Origin: SIG701 sp045544955
GTDB lineage: Bacteria; Bacillota; Clostridia; Oscillospirales; CAG-272
Reading direction: 5' to 3'
NCBI GenBank assembly: GCA_045544955.1
Contig: JAZPZY010000006.1
Coordinates: 1 to 20,377 of the forward strand
Length of the DNA: 20,377 nt
Shown in pieces: positions 1 through 6,921 of this stretch (within the stretch, counting starts at the first letter, position 1; the number at the start of each line of letters is the position of its first letter). Below the pieces are notes generated by a model that did not search any database, was not told where the DNA came from, and was given only the letters and a program-made list of their open reading frames with translations. The position numbers and the translations under genes were made by a program.

Positions 1-29
1 CCCCGCAAAACCTTCTGAACTGAAAAAAG

Positions 30-70
30 ATACAGTCTGTGCACTAAAATTACGCACAGACTGTATTTTT
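30..70. terminator. Strong, probably bidirectional intrinsic terminator
   Basis: A perfect 13-bp stem (30-42 with 54-66) encloses an 11-nt loop. It is followed on the plus strand by a short T tract (66-70) and preceded by a run of A (24-28) that becomes a U tract when read on the minus strand. This is the classical shape of a Rho-independent terminator usable from both sides. It probably ends a gene lying off the left edge, and backs up termination of the minus-strand unit ending at 201. Confidence 0.8.
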
Positions 71-106
71 ATGATGCAGCACGCAGCCAAGGAGGTGGGG
101 TGAATG

Positions 107-146
107 CGAGTTCGACCGAGTTCGTTTACGAACTCGCGCGAACTCG
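107..146. repeat. Nested inverted repeat of four 8-mers
   Basis: Two direct copies of CGAGTTCG (107-114, 117-124) are followed by a TTTA loop and two copies of the reverse complement CGAACTCG (129-136, 139-146). Each pair is separated by 2 nt. The whole folds into one hairpin with two 8-bp stems and a 2x2 internal loop. There is no T tract, so it is not a standard terminator. It lies downstream of the RluA-family gene, between two other hairpins. Its function is unknown. Confidence 0.85.
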
Positions 147-148
147 GA

Positions 149-191
149 GAGGGGCAGGAAACTTCGGCGTTTGAGATGGTTCCTGCCCCTC
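149..191. terminator. Hairpin just after the RluA-family gene, no T tract
   Basis: A perfect 12-bp stem (149-160 with 180-191) encloses a 19-nt loop. It begins about 10 nt beyond the minus-strand stop codon at 201-203. No U run follows on either strand, so it is more likely a 3'-end stabilising or processing structure, with actual termination at the hairpin at 30-70. The structure is seen directly; the role is inferred. Confidence 0.5.
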
Positions 192-200
192 CCCGCTTAT

Positions 201-1202
201 TCATCCCATATTTTTCAGTATCTCAAGGAGCTTCAGATACTCCGCCGGCGGCTCGGCCGTCAGCGTCATTTTCTCGCCGGTGCGCGGATGGGCAAAGGTC
301 AGCTTTTCCGCATGGAGTGCCTGTCCCACGATCAGAGAGGCGTGCTTTTTCTCAAAAGGCGTCCGGTTTGCCCCGTACACCTCGTCGCCCAGCACCGGAT
401 GCCCGATGTGGCTCATGTGTACGCGGATCTGGTGGGTGCGTCCCGTTTCCAGCACCAGCCGGATCTCGGAAAACTGCCCGTAGTCCGTGATGGGATAATA
501 GTGAGTTACCGCTTCCCGTACGCCGGCTGAGCCTCTCGGCAGTACCGCCATTTTTTTGCGGTCTTTGGGACTGCGTCCCAGCGGTGCATCTACCGTGCCC
601 GCCGTGTCGATGCCGCCCAGAACGATGGCCCGGTATTCCCGGTGCATGGAGTGATCGGCCAGCTGTTCCGAAAGGGACAGATGTGCCCGGTCGTTTTTCG
701 CCGCGGCTATCAGTCCCGTGGTGTCCCGGTCGATCCTGTGTACGATGCCCGGACGCATCACGCCGCCGATGCCGGAGAGGGAATCGCCGCACCGGTACAG
801 CAGGGCGGATACCAGCGTGCCGTGCTCGTGCCCCGGTGCCGGATGGACCACCATGCCCTTGGGCTTGTTTATCACGATCACGTCTTCGTCTTCGTACACT
901 ACGTCCAGAGGAATGTTCTCCGGCTGTGCCTCGGCAGGAGCGGGAGCAGGCAAAAGCACCGTGACTGCGTCACCGTGCTTCAGAATCGTTTTTTTGTCCG
1001 GCACGGTTCCGTTTACCGTCACTGCTCCGGTCTCGATCAGCCGTGCCGCCCCGGAGCGGGAAAGGGTGCGGAGCGTTTCCGCCTCTGCCGCTTTTGCCAA
1101 AGCGGCAAGCCCTGCGTCTGCCCGCATACCGTCCACGGATCCGTCTGCCGTAAGAAGGACGGTTTCGCCCTCCGGCAGTTCCCATTCAGTTTCCGGACAC
1201 AT
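201..1202 (-). CDS. RluA-family 23S/tRNA pseudouridine synthase (YlyB/RluD-like)
   Basis: This is a 333-residue protein that converts uridine to pseudouridine in structured RNA. An N-terminal S4-like RNA-binding segment (about residues 25-85) precedes the RluA catalytic domain. The signature HRIDRDTTGL contains the catalytic Asp (D158). Typical RluA-family sequences follow, including RTHQIRVHMSHIGHPVLGD near the C-terminus. An ATG at 1221-1223 would add 7 residues. I chose 1202 because AAGGA lies 7 nt upstream of it, while the longer start has only a weak site. The gene overlaps lspA by 17 nt, so translation is likely coupled. This lspA-then-RluA order matches B. subtilis lspA-ylyB. The exact target uridine cannot be read from sequence, so no gene symbol is given. 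Confidence 0.93.
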   Translation of the reverse strand: MCPETEWELPEGETVLLTADGSVDGMRADAGLAALAKAAEAETLRTLSRSGAARLIETGAVTVNGTVPDKKTILKHGDAVTVLLPAPAPAEAQPENIPLDVVYEDEDVIVINKPKGMVVHPAPGHEHGTLVSALLYRCGDSLSGIGGVMRPGIVHRIDRDTTGLIAAAKNDRAHLSLSEQLADHSMHREYRAIVLGGIDTAGTVDAPLGRSPKDRKKMAVLPRGSAGVREAVTHYYPITDYGQFSEIRLVLETGRTHQIRVHMSHIGHPVLGDEVYGANRTPFEKKHASLIVGQALHAEKLTFAHPRTGEKMTLTAEPPAEYLKLLEILKNMG

Positions 1203-1665
1203 ACTTTTTTCCTTTTCTCTCATTCAATTCCGGAAGGAGCAGAGAGAGGATCATAAGGCCGCATCCCACGCAAACGAAGGAGTCGGCAATATTGAATACG
1301 TAAAAGCGGATGCAGGTCACGTCAATAAAATCCACCACGAACCCCCGGAAGATCCGGTCGATCATGTTGCCGATACCGCCGCCGATGATGAAGGAGATCG
1401 AAACGGTCTCCAGCCGGCTTTTCGGTTTCGCAATGAAAATATACAACAGCAGTGCAATGATCGAAACGGTGGAGATCACCATGAAGACCCAGCGGTGGTT
1501 GGTCAGCATGCCGAAGGCCGCCCCGCGGTTCTCCACGTAGGTGAAATGGAGCACGCCCTCCCACAGGTGAAAAGATCCGGCCGGAGCCAGTGTGTTCAGC
1601 ACCCACAGTTTGGAAACCTGATCCAGCACTACCGCACCGATCACGATCAGTATACAGAGAAGCAT
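1186..1665 (-). CDS. lspA: Lipoprotein signal peptidase (signal peptidase II)
   Basis: This integral membrane aspartyl protease removes signal peptides from prolipoproteins after lipid attachment. The 159-residue length is normal for the family. Four hydrophobic segments are visible (about 1-20, 57-79, 87-102, 121-144). Family motifs are present: VENRGAAFGM (residues 44-53), GNMIDR with catalytic D103, and FNIAD with catalytic D128. The ATG at 1665 has an AGGAG site at good distance. The gene sits 15 nt after divIVA and overlaps the next gene, so it is an internal operon member. A likely substrate is the putative lipoprotein at 8127-8621. Confidence 0.96.
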   Translation of the reverse strand: MLLCILIVIGAVVLDQVSKLWVLNTLAPAGSFHLWEGVLHFTYVENRGAAFGMLTNHRWVFMVISTVSIIALLLYIFIAKPKSRLETVSISFIIGGGIGNMIDRIFRGFVVDFIDVTCIRFYVFNIADSFVCVGCGLMILSLLLPELNERKGKKYVSGN

Positions 1666-1680
1666 ACCGTCTCCTTTCCG

Positions 1681-2922
1681 TCAGTTGTTTTTTCCGAACA
1701 GACCGTGCTTCTGCGGTGCTTCTTCGCCCGCATCCTCGGGAAGAAAAGCGAAATCGTTCGGTTTTGCCTCCTTTGGCTCGTCTGCGATGCCCATGCGCTT
1801 TTTCAACTCGCTCAGGTTTTCGTCGTCGTCTCCGGTATCAGCAGGAGCAGCCGCTTCCTTGCCTGGATTCTTTATAGCGGCAAATTCCCGGGCAAATACC
1901 TCGTGCAGTTCCCGGAGAAGGGCGTCGTCGTCGCTTTCGTCCGCCGCGGTGTCAGCAGGGACTTCTTCCGCCTCTTCCGAGTCGGCCGTATCTTCCGGCC
2001 ACGGTACTTCTTCCGCTTCCGGCTCCTCTGTGTCCTCTGCATCCGACAGTTCTTCCGTGAACAGGGAAGCAAACAGATCGGATTCAGCGTCTTCTTCCGG
2101 CTCTACGGCGGCTTCTTCCGTGTCCTCGTCTGCTGCCGTTTCCGGCTCGTCTTCCGCAGGCTCTTCCGCCGGGAAGGGATCCGTGTCCGCCAGTTCTTTC
2201 TCGGTGTAAACGTCTTCGTCTGCCTCTGCCGGCAGCATTTCGTACTTGTCCGAATCGTCTTCGGCGATCTCCTCCGGCTCGTCAAGCAGTTCTTCCTCGG
2301 TGTAAACGTCCTCGTCGGCAGGCGTGCTTTCTTCCGGTACGTCTTCGACCGGTGCGGCGTCGTCCATATCTTCCGCAGGTGCTTCGTCGGCTTCTTCCTC
2401 GAAAGCAGGGGCGATCTCCTCGGCGGCTTCCGCAAGTGTGACTGCCGGTACGGGATCGGTGAATGCTTCCTCAGCGGCGATGGCCGAAAGCTCCTCCAAT
2501 TTGTCAATATGGGTGCTGTACGCGGCAAACAAAGTGTCGCGGAATGCGGCCACTTCTTTCTGTATCTGCAGGAACTGATTTTCCTGAGACGCTACGTGAG
2601 CGTCGGCTTCCGCCACGATACGTGCGGCGTACTCCTCCGCATCGGCCAAAATCTGGCGGCGTTTCTGCTCCGCCTCGGCGAGGATCTGCTCGGCGGCCTT
2701 GCGTATGGCGGCCTCCAGTGCGGCGATCTTCGCTTCCCGGGCACGCAGTTCCTCAAGGGATTCCACTGCCAGTGCGAGTTTGCGGCCGGTCTCGTCGTTC
2801 TCCCGGTACAGCGCTTCGTATTTCGATACGACGAACGCTATGTATTCGTCCACCTCGTCGGCGGCGTAGCCGCGAAAAGAACGGCTGAAGTTATGTTGCT
2901 TTAATTCCTGCGGTAAAAGCAT
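1681..2922 (-). CDS. divIVA: DivIVA-domain protein with long acidic C-terminal region
   Basis: DivIVA proteins bind curved membrane at poles and septa and recruit division or polar partners. The N-terminus (residues 1-45) has the family pattern: NFSRSFRGYAADEVDEYI followed by a coiled coil (about 30-150) rich in Ala, Glu, Lys and Arg. Residues about 155-360 are extremely acidic and low in complexity (Glu, Asp, Ala, Pro). They include a duplicated motif DEDVYTE(E/K)EL. A short, more ordinary tail ends in HGLFGKNN. At 413 residues it is about 2.5 times as long as B. subtilis DivIVA, because of the acidic region. GGAGG lies 5 nt before the ATG. The position between ylmH and lspA is that of divIVA in other Firmicutes; ileS, which often follows, is missing. 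Confidence 0.9.
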   Translation of the reverse strand: MLLPQELKQHNFSRSFRGYAADEVDEYIAFVVSKYEALYRENDETGRKLALAVESLEELRAREAKIAALEAAIRKAAEQILAEAEQKRRQILADAEEYAARIVAEADAHVASQENQFLQIQKEVAAFRDTLFAAYSTHIDKLEELSAIAAEEAFTDPVPAVTLAEAAEEIAPAFEEEADEAPAEDMDDAAPVEDVPEESTPADEDVYTEEELLDEPEEIAEDDSDKYEMLPAEADEDVYTEKELADTDPFPAEEPAEDEPETAADEDTEEAAVEPEEDAESDLFASLFTEELSDAEDTEEPEAEEVPWPEDTADSEEAEEVPADTAADESDDDALLRELHEVFAREFAAIKNPGKEAAAPADTGDDDENLSELKKRMGIADEPKEAKPNDFAFLPEDAGEEAPQKHGLFGKNN

Positions 2923-2939
2923 AAAAACCTCCCGGTTGT

Positions 2940-3788
2940 TTATTTGTATTTTCGCGCCACCAGACGGTTCCGTCCCCGTCTGGTTACGGTGTTCGCAGAA
3001 TCAACGATGTATTTGCCGAATCCCCGGATGGAAAGGACGTCTCCGTCCGTCACCGGTGCATCCGGGTTTTCCTCGGGAAAATAGTTCAGTTCCACAAGAC
3101 CGGATTTTACGGTATCGGCGGCATCGGCACGGGAAAGATTGGTCAGTGCCCGCACCACTCCGTCCAATCGGGGAGAGGCAACGCTTGCTTCCAACTTTTC
3201 AAAGGCGTGGGGTACGGTGAACCCGTTCGGCAGCTCAGTGACGGCGGCACGCACGGCGTCATTACCCGCCCGGAACAGATTTTCCGTAACGAAGACGGCG
3301 ATGGCCGGGGTGAAAAAGGCCACCGCCCGGTGGGAATCCAAAACGGCAATATCCCCCAGCACGCTTCGCTCCAGTCCCAGTGCCATAATGGCACCCAAAA
3401 AGTCCCGGTGGGAAAGATTGCTGTATTCACTGGCGGTGAGGGAGACGGCAGTTACCGCTCCGGACAGATCCGCCGTTTCGTTTTCGATAAGGGAAAAGAG
3501 ATATTCCTCCCGTGCCGTGCCGAAGGGATCGTCTTTCGGTTCGTCTGCGAGATACCATTCCGGCAGAAGAACGGCACAGCGCCTTTCGGCACCGCGGGCG
3601 CCGCCGTAGAAAAACAGGCGGTCTGCCTGTCCTTCCGATGCAACGGCGGCGTGAAAGATCCGCTGTTCACGGGGGGAGAGAAAGTCGGTGTGGACTACGT
3701 CGTACGCATCCCGGCGGGCAAGCTCGGCGGCCCGTGCCATGAGGCGGCGTGCGCCGTCGTCCAGTTTATGCAAAGGAATCGGTTTCAT
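2940..3788 (-). CDS. ylmH: YlmH-type S4-domain RNA-binding protein
   Basis: This 282-residue protein matches the YlmH family, an RNA-binding protein of the division cluster, linked in B. subtilis to rescue of stalled ribosomes. The N-terminal two thirds carry the family-specific region: FLSPREQRIFHAA near residue 40, then GGARGAERRCAVLLP and HRDFLGAIMALGLERSVLGDI. The C-terminal S4 domain (about 205-275) includes SGLVELNYFP, then VTDGDVLSIRGFGKYIV. The start at 3788 has a GAGG about 12 nt away, which is somewhat far, but no better Met is near. It lies 17 nt upstream of divIVA and 21 nt after yggT, in operon-like spacing. Confidence 0.92.
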   Translation of the reverse strand: MKPIPLHKLDDGARRLMARAAELARRDAYDVVHTDFLSPREQRIFHAAVASEGQADRLFFYGGARGAERRCAVLLPEWYLADEPKDDPFGTAREEYLFSLIENETADLSGAVTAVSLTASEYSNLSHRDFLGAIMALGLERSVLGDIAVLDSHRAVAFFTPAIAVFVTENLFRAGNDAVRAAVTELPNGFTVPHAFEKLEASVASPRLDGVVRALTNLSRADAADTVKSGLVELNYFPEENPDAPVTDGDVLSIRGFGKYIVDSANTVTRRGRNRLVARKYK

Positions 3789-3809
3789 AAATGGAGATAA
3801 CCTCGCAGT

Positions 3810-4076
3810 TTATAACAGCATCTGCAGAAAAGACAGAAGGAAAAACGTGATCAGGAACGAGAGATCGATGGGCGTATTGCGAAAAAACGCAAACCGTTCC
3901 AGAAGTGCACGGACGGGAATGATGAACGGCTCCGTGGCGCCGTACAGAAAATTCACGAAGGCGTTGTCCTCGTTTATGGGGAACCAACTGAGAATGGCAC
4001 GGAGAGTCATCAGCGTTTGGATGACGCTGATAAGCATATTGGCAACGGAGGCTACGATATAGAAAGAGGCAGGCAA
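3810..4076 (-). CDS. ylmG: YggT-family membrane protein, TTG start
   Basis: This is an 88-residue membrane protein of the YggT/YlmG family, found next to sepF in many Firmicutes and cyanobacteria and linked to division or membrane organisation. Two hydrophobic segments are visible (about 5-28 and 66-88). Between them are family residues such as LRAILSWFP and the stretch ending in PFIIPVRALLER. The first codon is TTG at 4074-4076. It is well supported by AAAGGAG 7 nt upstream, whereas the first internal ATG would remove part of the first membrane segment. It is separated from sepF by 211 bp with two hairpins, so it probably starts its own transcript with ylmH, divIVA, lspA and the RluA-family gene. 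Confidence 0.9.
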   Translation of the reverse strand: MPASFYIVASVANMLISVIQTLMTLRAILSWFPINEDNAFVNFLYGATEPFIIPVRALLERFAFFRNTPIDLSFLITFFLLSFLQMLL

Positions 4077-4166
4077 AGGGCGGCTCCTTTCGCACCCGGC
4101 ACGGGTTTCGGACGGTGCTTTCCGTCGGTAAAGGACGGATTTTGTCGGGTGGTGTATAAAGTATCT

Positions 4167-4197
4167 GCGGGCAGCACGTCACTTTCGTGCTGCCCGC
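4167..4197 (-). other. Perfect 12-bp hairpin in the yggT 5' region
   Basis: GCGGGCAGCACG (4167-4178) pairs perfectly with 4186-4197 around a 7-nt loop. No T tract follows on either strand. On the minus strand it starts 4 nt after the candidate -10 box at 4201-4206, so a transcript from that promoter would begin in or at this stem. Such 5'-terminal hairpins can protect mRNA from 5'-end-dependent RNases. The pairing is seen; the role is inferred. Confidence 0.6.
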
Positions 4198-4200
4198 GTA

Positions 4201-4229
4201 TGTATAGTCGGTTTTGAATTTTTGCACAA
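4201..4229 (-). promoter_or_regulatory. Candidate promoter for yggT-ylmH-divIVA-lspA
   Basis: On the minus strand TTGTGC (4229-4224) and TATACA (4206-4201) are separated by exactly 17 bp. The -10 is good and the -35 only fair. It overlaps the sepF terminator stem, which would make the downstream unit independent of sepF transcription. Confidence 0.45.
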
Positions 4230-4267
4230 AAACAGAAGGCAACAGGTGCTGCCTTTTGTTTTTTGTG
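4225..4267 (-). terminator. Terminator of sepF
   Basis: A long stem (4225-4241 with 4250-4267, one G-U pair and one bulged T) encloses an 8-nt loop. The lower stem is rich in A and T, so each strand shows a U tract: TTTTTT (4259-4264) on plus and TTTTTG on minus. It starts about 20 nt after the sepF stop codon. It is a good candidate terminator for sepF and is possibly bidirectional. Confidence 0.75.
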
Positions 4268-4287
4268 TCGGGCAGGATCAGACGGGA

Positions 4288-4824
4288 TCAGAAATTGCCG
4301 AGATCGGTATTGTCCATACCGTCCGCATCGTCATCGCTGGCGGCGTTACGCTGTGCATCTGCCTTGGCGCGGCGATCCTTCAGCTGTGCGTCTCCCACGT
4401 CCACGTTGCTGGGCGTGATAACGTACGCGTTGCTGGCGATCTTCTTCAGAGATCCGTCGATGGAGTAAGCCACGCCGGAAAGGAAGTCGATGAGACGGCG
4501 GGCCGTTTCCTTATTGGTGTTTTCCAGATTGAGAACTACCGTGCGCTTGTTGAGCAGGTGATCGGCGATCTGGGGAACGCTCTCAAAATGCTGGGGCTTT
4601 ACTACCTTCAGTTCCAGGGCAGCGCCGGAAAGGCTGATACCGCCGTTCATGGCGGCAAGACCGCTCATGCCCATGCCGGTGCTCATGCCGGCAGGTGCGT
4701 TCTGCACGTCTTCCTGCTCTTCCACCTCATCCTCTGCACCGAACTGATCGTAGTAATCGTAATCCTCGGTGTAGCTTTCGGTGTCCGTGCCGGTGACCTT
4801 CTTTATTCTGTCCATAAGTCCCAT
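4288..4824 (-). CDS. sepF: Cell division protein SepF
   Basis: SepF is a membrane-binding partner of FtsZ that shapes and anchors the Z ring. The 178-residue protein begins MGLMDRIKKV, the amphipathic membrane-targeting helix. An acidic linker (18-40) and a Met/Gly/Ala-rich stretch (46-70) follow. The globular SepF core (72-145) contains VVLNLEN, ARRLIDFLSGVAYSIDG and VITPSNVDV. The ATG at 4824 has a strong GGAGG 8 nt upstream. An in-frame upstream extension to 4935 would run into yggS and is not supported. It lies 37 nt after yggS. A near-consensus promoter inside yggS (5015-5043) may give it separate expression, and a terminator follows it. Confidence 0.95.
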   Translation of the reverse strand: MGLMDRIKKVTGTDTESYTEDYDYYDQFGAEDEVEEQEDVQNAPAGMSTGMGMSGLAAMNGGISLSGAALELKVVKPQHFESVPQIADHLLNKRTVVLNLENTNKETARRLIDFLSGVAYSIDGSLKKIASNAYVITPSNVDVGDAQLKDRRAKADAQRNAASDDDADGMDNTDLGNF

Positions 4825-4861
4825 GAGTAAACCTCCGTGTATGTGATCTGTTTTTGTATCT

Positions 4862-5650
4862 TTAATTTTGCGCAGTGCCTGCTCCGTAATTCCGGCGTCC
4901 GAAGATCGCAGAGCCGACCCGTACCTCCGTGGCACCTTCTTCCACTGCGATTTCGTAGCTGTCGCTCATGCCCATCGACAGGATGGGGGGCGCAGAAAAA
5001 ACAGGCTCTCTTATATTATGCGATTTTTTTGTGAAAATGTCAAGAAAAATCCCGTAAGTTTCTTGAAAATATTTACGAAAACTTTCTTTTTCCTTCATTG
5101 CGGGGGCCATTGTCATGAGTCCGCGCAGCCGGAGGGAGGGAAATTCTCCCAAATCTGCACAAAAAGCACAAACGTCCTCCGGCAGGATGCCGCCCTTGTT
5201 TTCTTCTCTGCCGCTGTTTACTTCTACCAGAATATCGGTGATGATTCCCAGGTTCTGGGAACGCCGGTTGATTTCCGCCGCCAGCCGATGGGAATCCACG
5301 CTTTCGATCACGGAAACGTGCCCCACCACCTTTTGCACCTTATTGGTTTGCAGATGGCCGATAAAATGCTGTTCTACCTGCCCGTCCAGAAAGGGGAGCT
5401 TGTCCGTCAGCTCCGTCACCCGGTTTTCGCCGATCAGATCAAGACCCAGCTCCCGCACGGCGAACAGGATATCCGCCGGCGTTACGGTTTTGGAAGCGGC
5501 CAGCAGGCGAACGTCTCCTTCTCCCACGCGGCGGCGATCCAGTGCCCGGTCAATGTTTTCTTTTACCTTTTGGAAATTCTCCGTGATCTCGCGCCGCCGT
5601 TCCGGTGAGGGCATCTCCACAGCGGTGAGGTTTTGTTCCCGTTCGTTCAT
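4862..5650 (-). CDS. yggS: YggS-family PLP-binding protein (YlmE)
   Basis: YggS proteins bind pyridoxal 5'-phosphate and help keep vitamin B6 and amino/keto acid pools balanced. Visible family features are LLAASKTV with the PLP-binding Lys (K54), IGENRVTEL, HFIGHLQTNKV, ILVEVNSGREENKGG, RGLMTMAP and the closing LSMGMSDSYEIAVEEGATEVRVGSAIFG. The 262 residues exceed the usual ~230. There is an N-terminal extension (about 1-18) and a longer segment between SFRKYFQE and LSMGMS, encoded by AT-rich DNA that also contains a promoter. The start overlaps the stop of the upstream gene as ATGA, which supports coupling and this start. The position before sepF matches ylmE-sepF of Bacillus. Confidence 0.94.
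   Translation of the reverse strand: MNEREQNLTAVEMPSPERRREITENFQKVKENIDRALDRRRVGEGDVRLLAASKTVTPADILFAVRELGLDLIGENRVTELTDKLPFLDGQVEQHFIGHLQTNKVQKVVGHVSVIESVDSHRLAAEINRRSQNLGIITDILVEVNSGREENKGGILPEDVCAFCADLGEFPSLRLRGLMTMAPAMKEKESFRKYFQETYGIFLDIFTKKSHNIREPVFSAPPILSMGMSDSYEIAVEEGATEVRVGSAIFGRRNYGAGTAQN
5015..5043 (-). promoter_or_regulatory. Near-consensus sigma-A promoter inside yggS, facing sepF
   Basis: On the minus strand TTGACA (5043-5038) and CATAAT (5020-5015) are separated by exactly 17 bp. The patch is strikingly AT-rich within GC-rich coding sequence. The predicted start would be about 185 nt upstream of the sepF ATG. The match is seen directly; activity is inferred. Confidence 0.65.
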
Positions 5651-6888
5651 GACAGTATCCGCCCCTCGTAGAGGCCACGTCCTTTCGTGATAACGATTTC
5701 GTTTTGTCTAAGCCAGAAAAGTCCGGCCGGCGGCTCGTCCGCAGGGGCGGCATCCAAAAGGCACCAGTCTTCTCCCTCGGCGAGAAGACGTACCGCACGG
5801 TAATGCACTACGCCGCCTTCCAGCACGTAAACGCCGGTGACGCCGTCCACGGCACGCACCGCCGAGGCGGGTACACGAAGACCGGTGTAGGCGTTATCCG
5901 TAATGACGGCCGGCTGCAGCCGAGTGTAAGAAAAATTCTCCGGCATTCTGCCGGTGGAGAACACCAGCATCATGGTATCGCCGTCCCGCACCGCCCGGGA
6001 GAGGGTCATGGAGAGGGACAGATCTCCTGCGTAGGGGAAGGCGACGGAATAGGATTTGCCGACTGTAAGATGTGCCGTTTTTTCGTAGGGGAGCAGACAG
6101 GCGGCGTACCACTCGTAGTCTGTGACCAGCTTGCCTACGGTATCCGCGGGCAAAGGGGCGGCTTCCGTTTTGCAAAGTGTCCGGAAGGTATCCGGTGACA
6201 TGGTGCGGGCAGCTTCTGCCGTGAAGACGGATTCGTATCCGTCCGCTTTGGCGTAGTAATAACCGCTTTGCGTAACCGCTGCCTCTTTTCTGCAAACGCC
6301 CAGATTTCTGGTCAGGGCATCCTTCTCCGCTTCCAGACGGTCGATGGCGGCGTTGGTATCCGTAGTAGTTCCGGTGACAACTGCCCGGCGGCTCAGTGCC
6401 GTACGCAGTTCCGTCCGGTAGGAAAGGGCGGCCGCTCCGTTTCCTTCTCTGCCGGCGGAGGCGATCTTTTCCATGATCTCATAAATTTCCTGGTCGATGG
6501 AGAGTGTATCCCGGACGGAAAGCGTGTGCTCCTGCATAGCGGTCAGCACAGCGATCTCCGTTTCCGTCTCCGCAATAGCGGATACCGTGTCCGGATCGGA
6601 TCGGTCGTATACCCGGGCAACCTTGTCGCTGATGCCCACCCGGGTACCGTCCGGAACGGCAGGCACCACGCTTCCGCCGGATACACCGCAGCGGAGGATC
6701 GATTCCTCACGGAACAGATACACGTCCGCTTCAATCACGCTGTGAACGGTAGCGGGTGCGGCTGGGGAGGTTTCGATCCGCTGGGTAAGTCCGTAAAACA
6801 GATGATACCCGATATACAGCATCACGCCGATAGACAGGAGCGAGGTGAGTATGTACAAAAGCACCTGCTTCAAATATTTTTTATCCAT
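5647..6888 (-). CDS. HlyD-like membrane-anchored adaptor protein
   Basis: This 413-residue protein has one N-terminal membrane anchor (about residues 9-33), then a biotinyl-lipoyl-like/HlyD arrangement. The first beta segment (45-95: VIEADVYLFREE, VPDGTRVGISDKVARVYD) leads into a helical stretch (about 100-205) likely to form a coiled-coil hairpin. The second half of the lipoyl-like region (SGYYYAKADGYESVF) and C-terminal beta domains follow (GLRVPASAVRAVDGVTGVYVLEGG, then EIVITKGRGLYEGRIL). Such adaptors usually serve ABC or other exporters, but no transporter gene is near. It overlaps yggS by 4 nt and lies 33 nt after alr. GGAG lies 5 nt before the ATG. Similar proteins occur beside yggS-sepF in other Clostridia, to my recollection, which suggests an envelope or division role. 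Its substrate is unknown. Confidence 0.8.
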   Translation of the reverse strand: MDKKYLKQVLLYILTSLLSIGVMLYIGYHLFYGLTQRIETSPAAPATVHSVIEADVYLFREESILRCGVSGGSVVPAVPDGTRVGISDKVARVYDRSDPDTVSAIAETETEIAVLTAMQEHTLSVRDTLSIDQEIYEIMEKIASAGREGNGAAALSYRTELRTALSRRAVVTGTTTDTNAAIDRLEAEKDALTRNLGVCRKEAAVTQSGYYYAKADGYESVFTAEAARTMSPDTFRTLCKTEAAPLPADTVGKLVTDYEWYAACLLPYEKTAHLTVGKSYSVAFPYAGDLSLSMTLSRAVRDGDTMMLVFSTGRMPENFSYTRLQPAVITDNAYTGLRVPASAVRAVDGVTGVYVLEGGVVHYRAVRLLAEGEDWCLLDAAPADEPPAGLFWLRQNEIVITKGRGLYEGRILS

Positions 6889-6921
6889 ATTTCTCCGTTT
6901 ATCCGTGTTTTTTGGCGTAGA

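Noticed and set aside
107..191. CRISPR-like array from repeated 8-mers
   Set aside because: Copies are only 2-4 nt apart and in inverted orientation, so there are no spacers.
104..530. Open frames at the left edge as genes
   Set aside because: They begin in inverted repeats and continue antisense to the RluA-family gene.
718..2904. A 728-codon open frame on the plus strand
   Set aside because: It runs antisense to the RluA-family, lspA and divIVA genes. Its product is low in complexity (Phe/Arg/Val rich), a mirror of the acidic GC-rich divIVA sequence, and it has no ribosome site or domain.
4222..4830. Plus-strand frame antisense to sepF
   Set aside because: The minus-strand SepF has the membrane helix, the core motif and a strong ribosome site; the antisense product has none.
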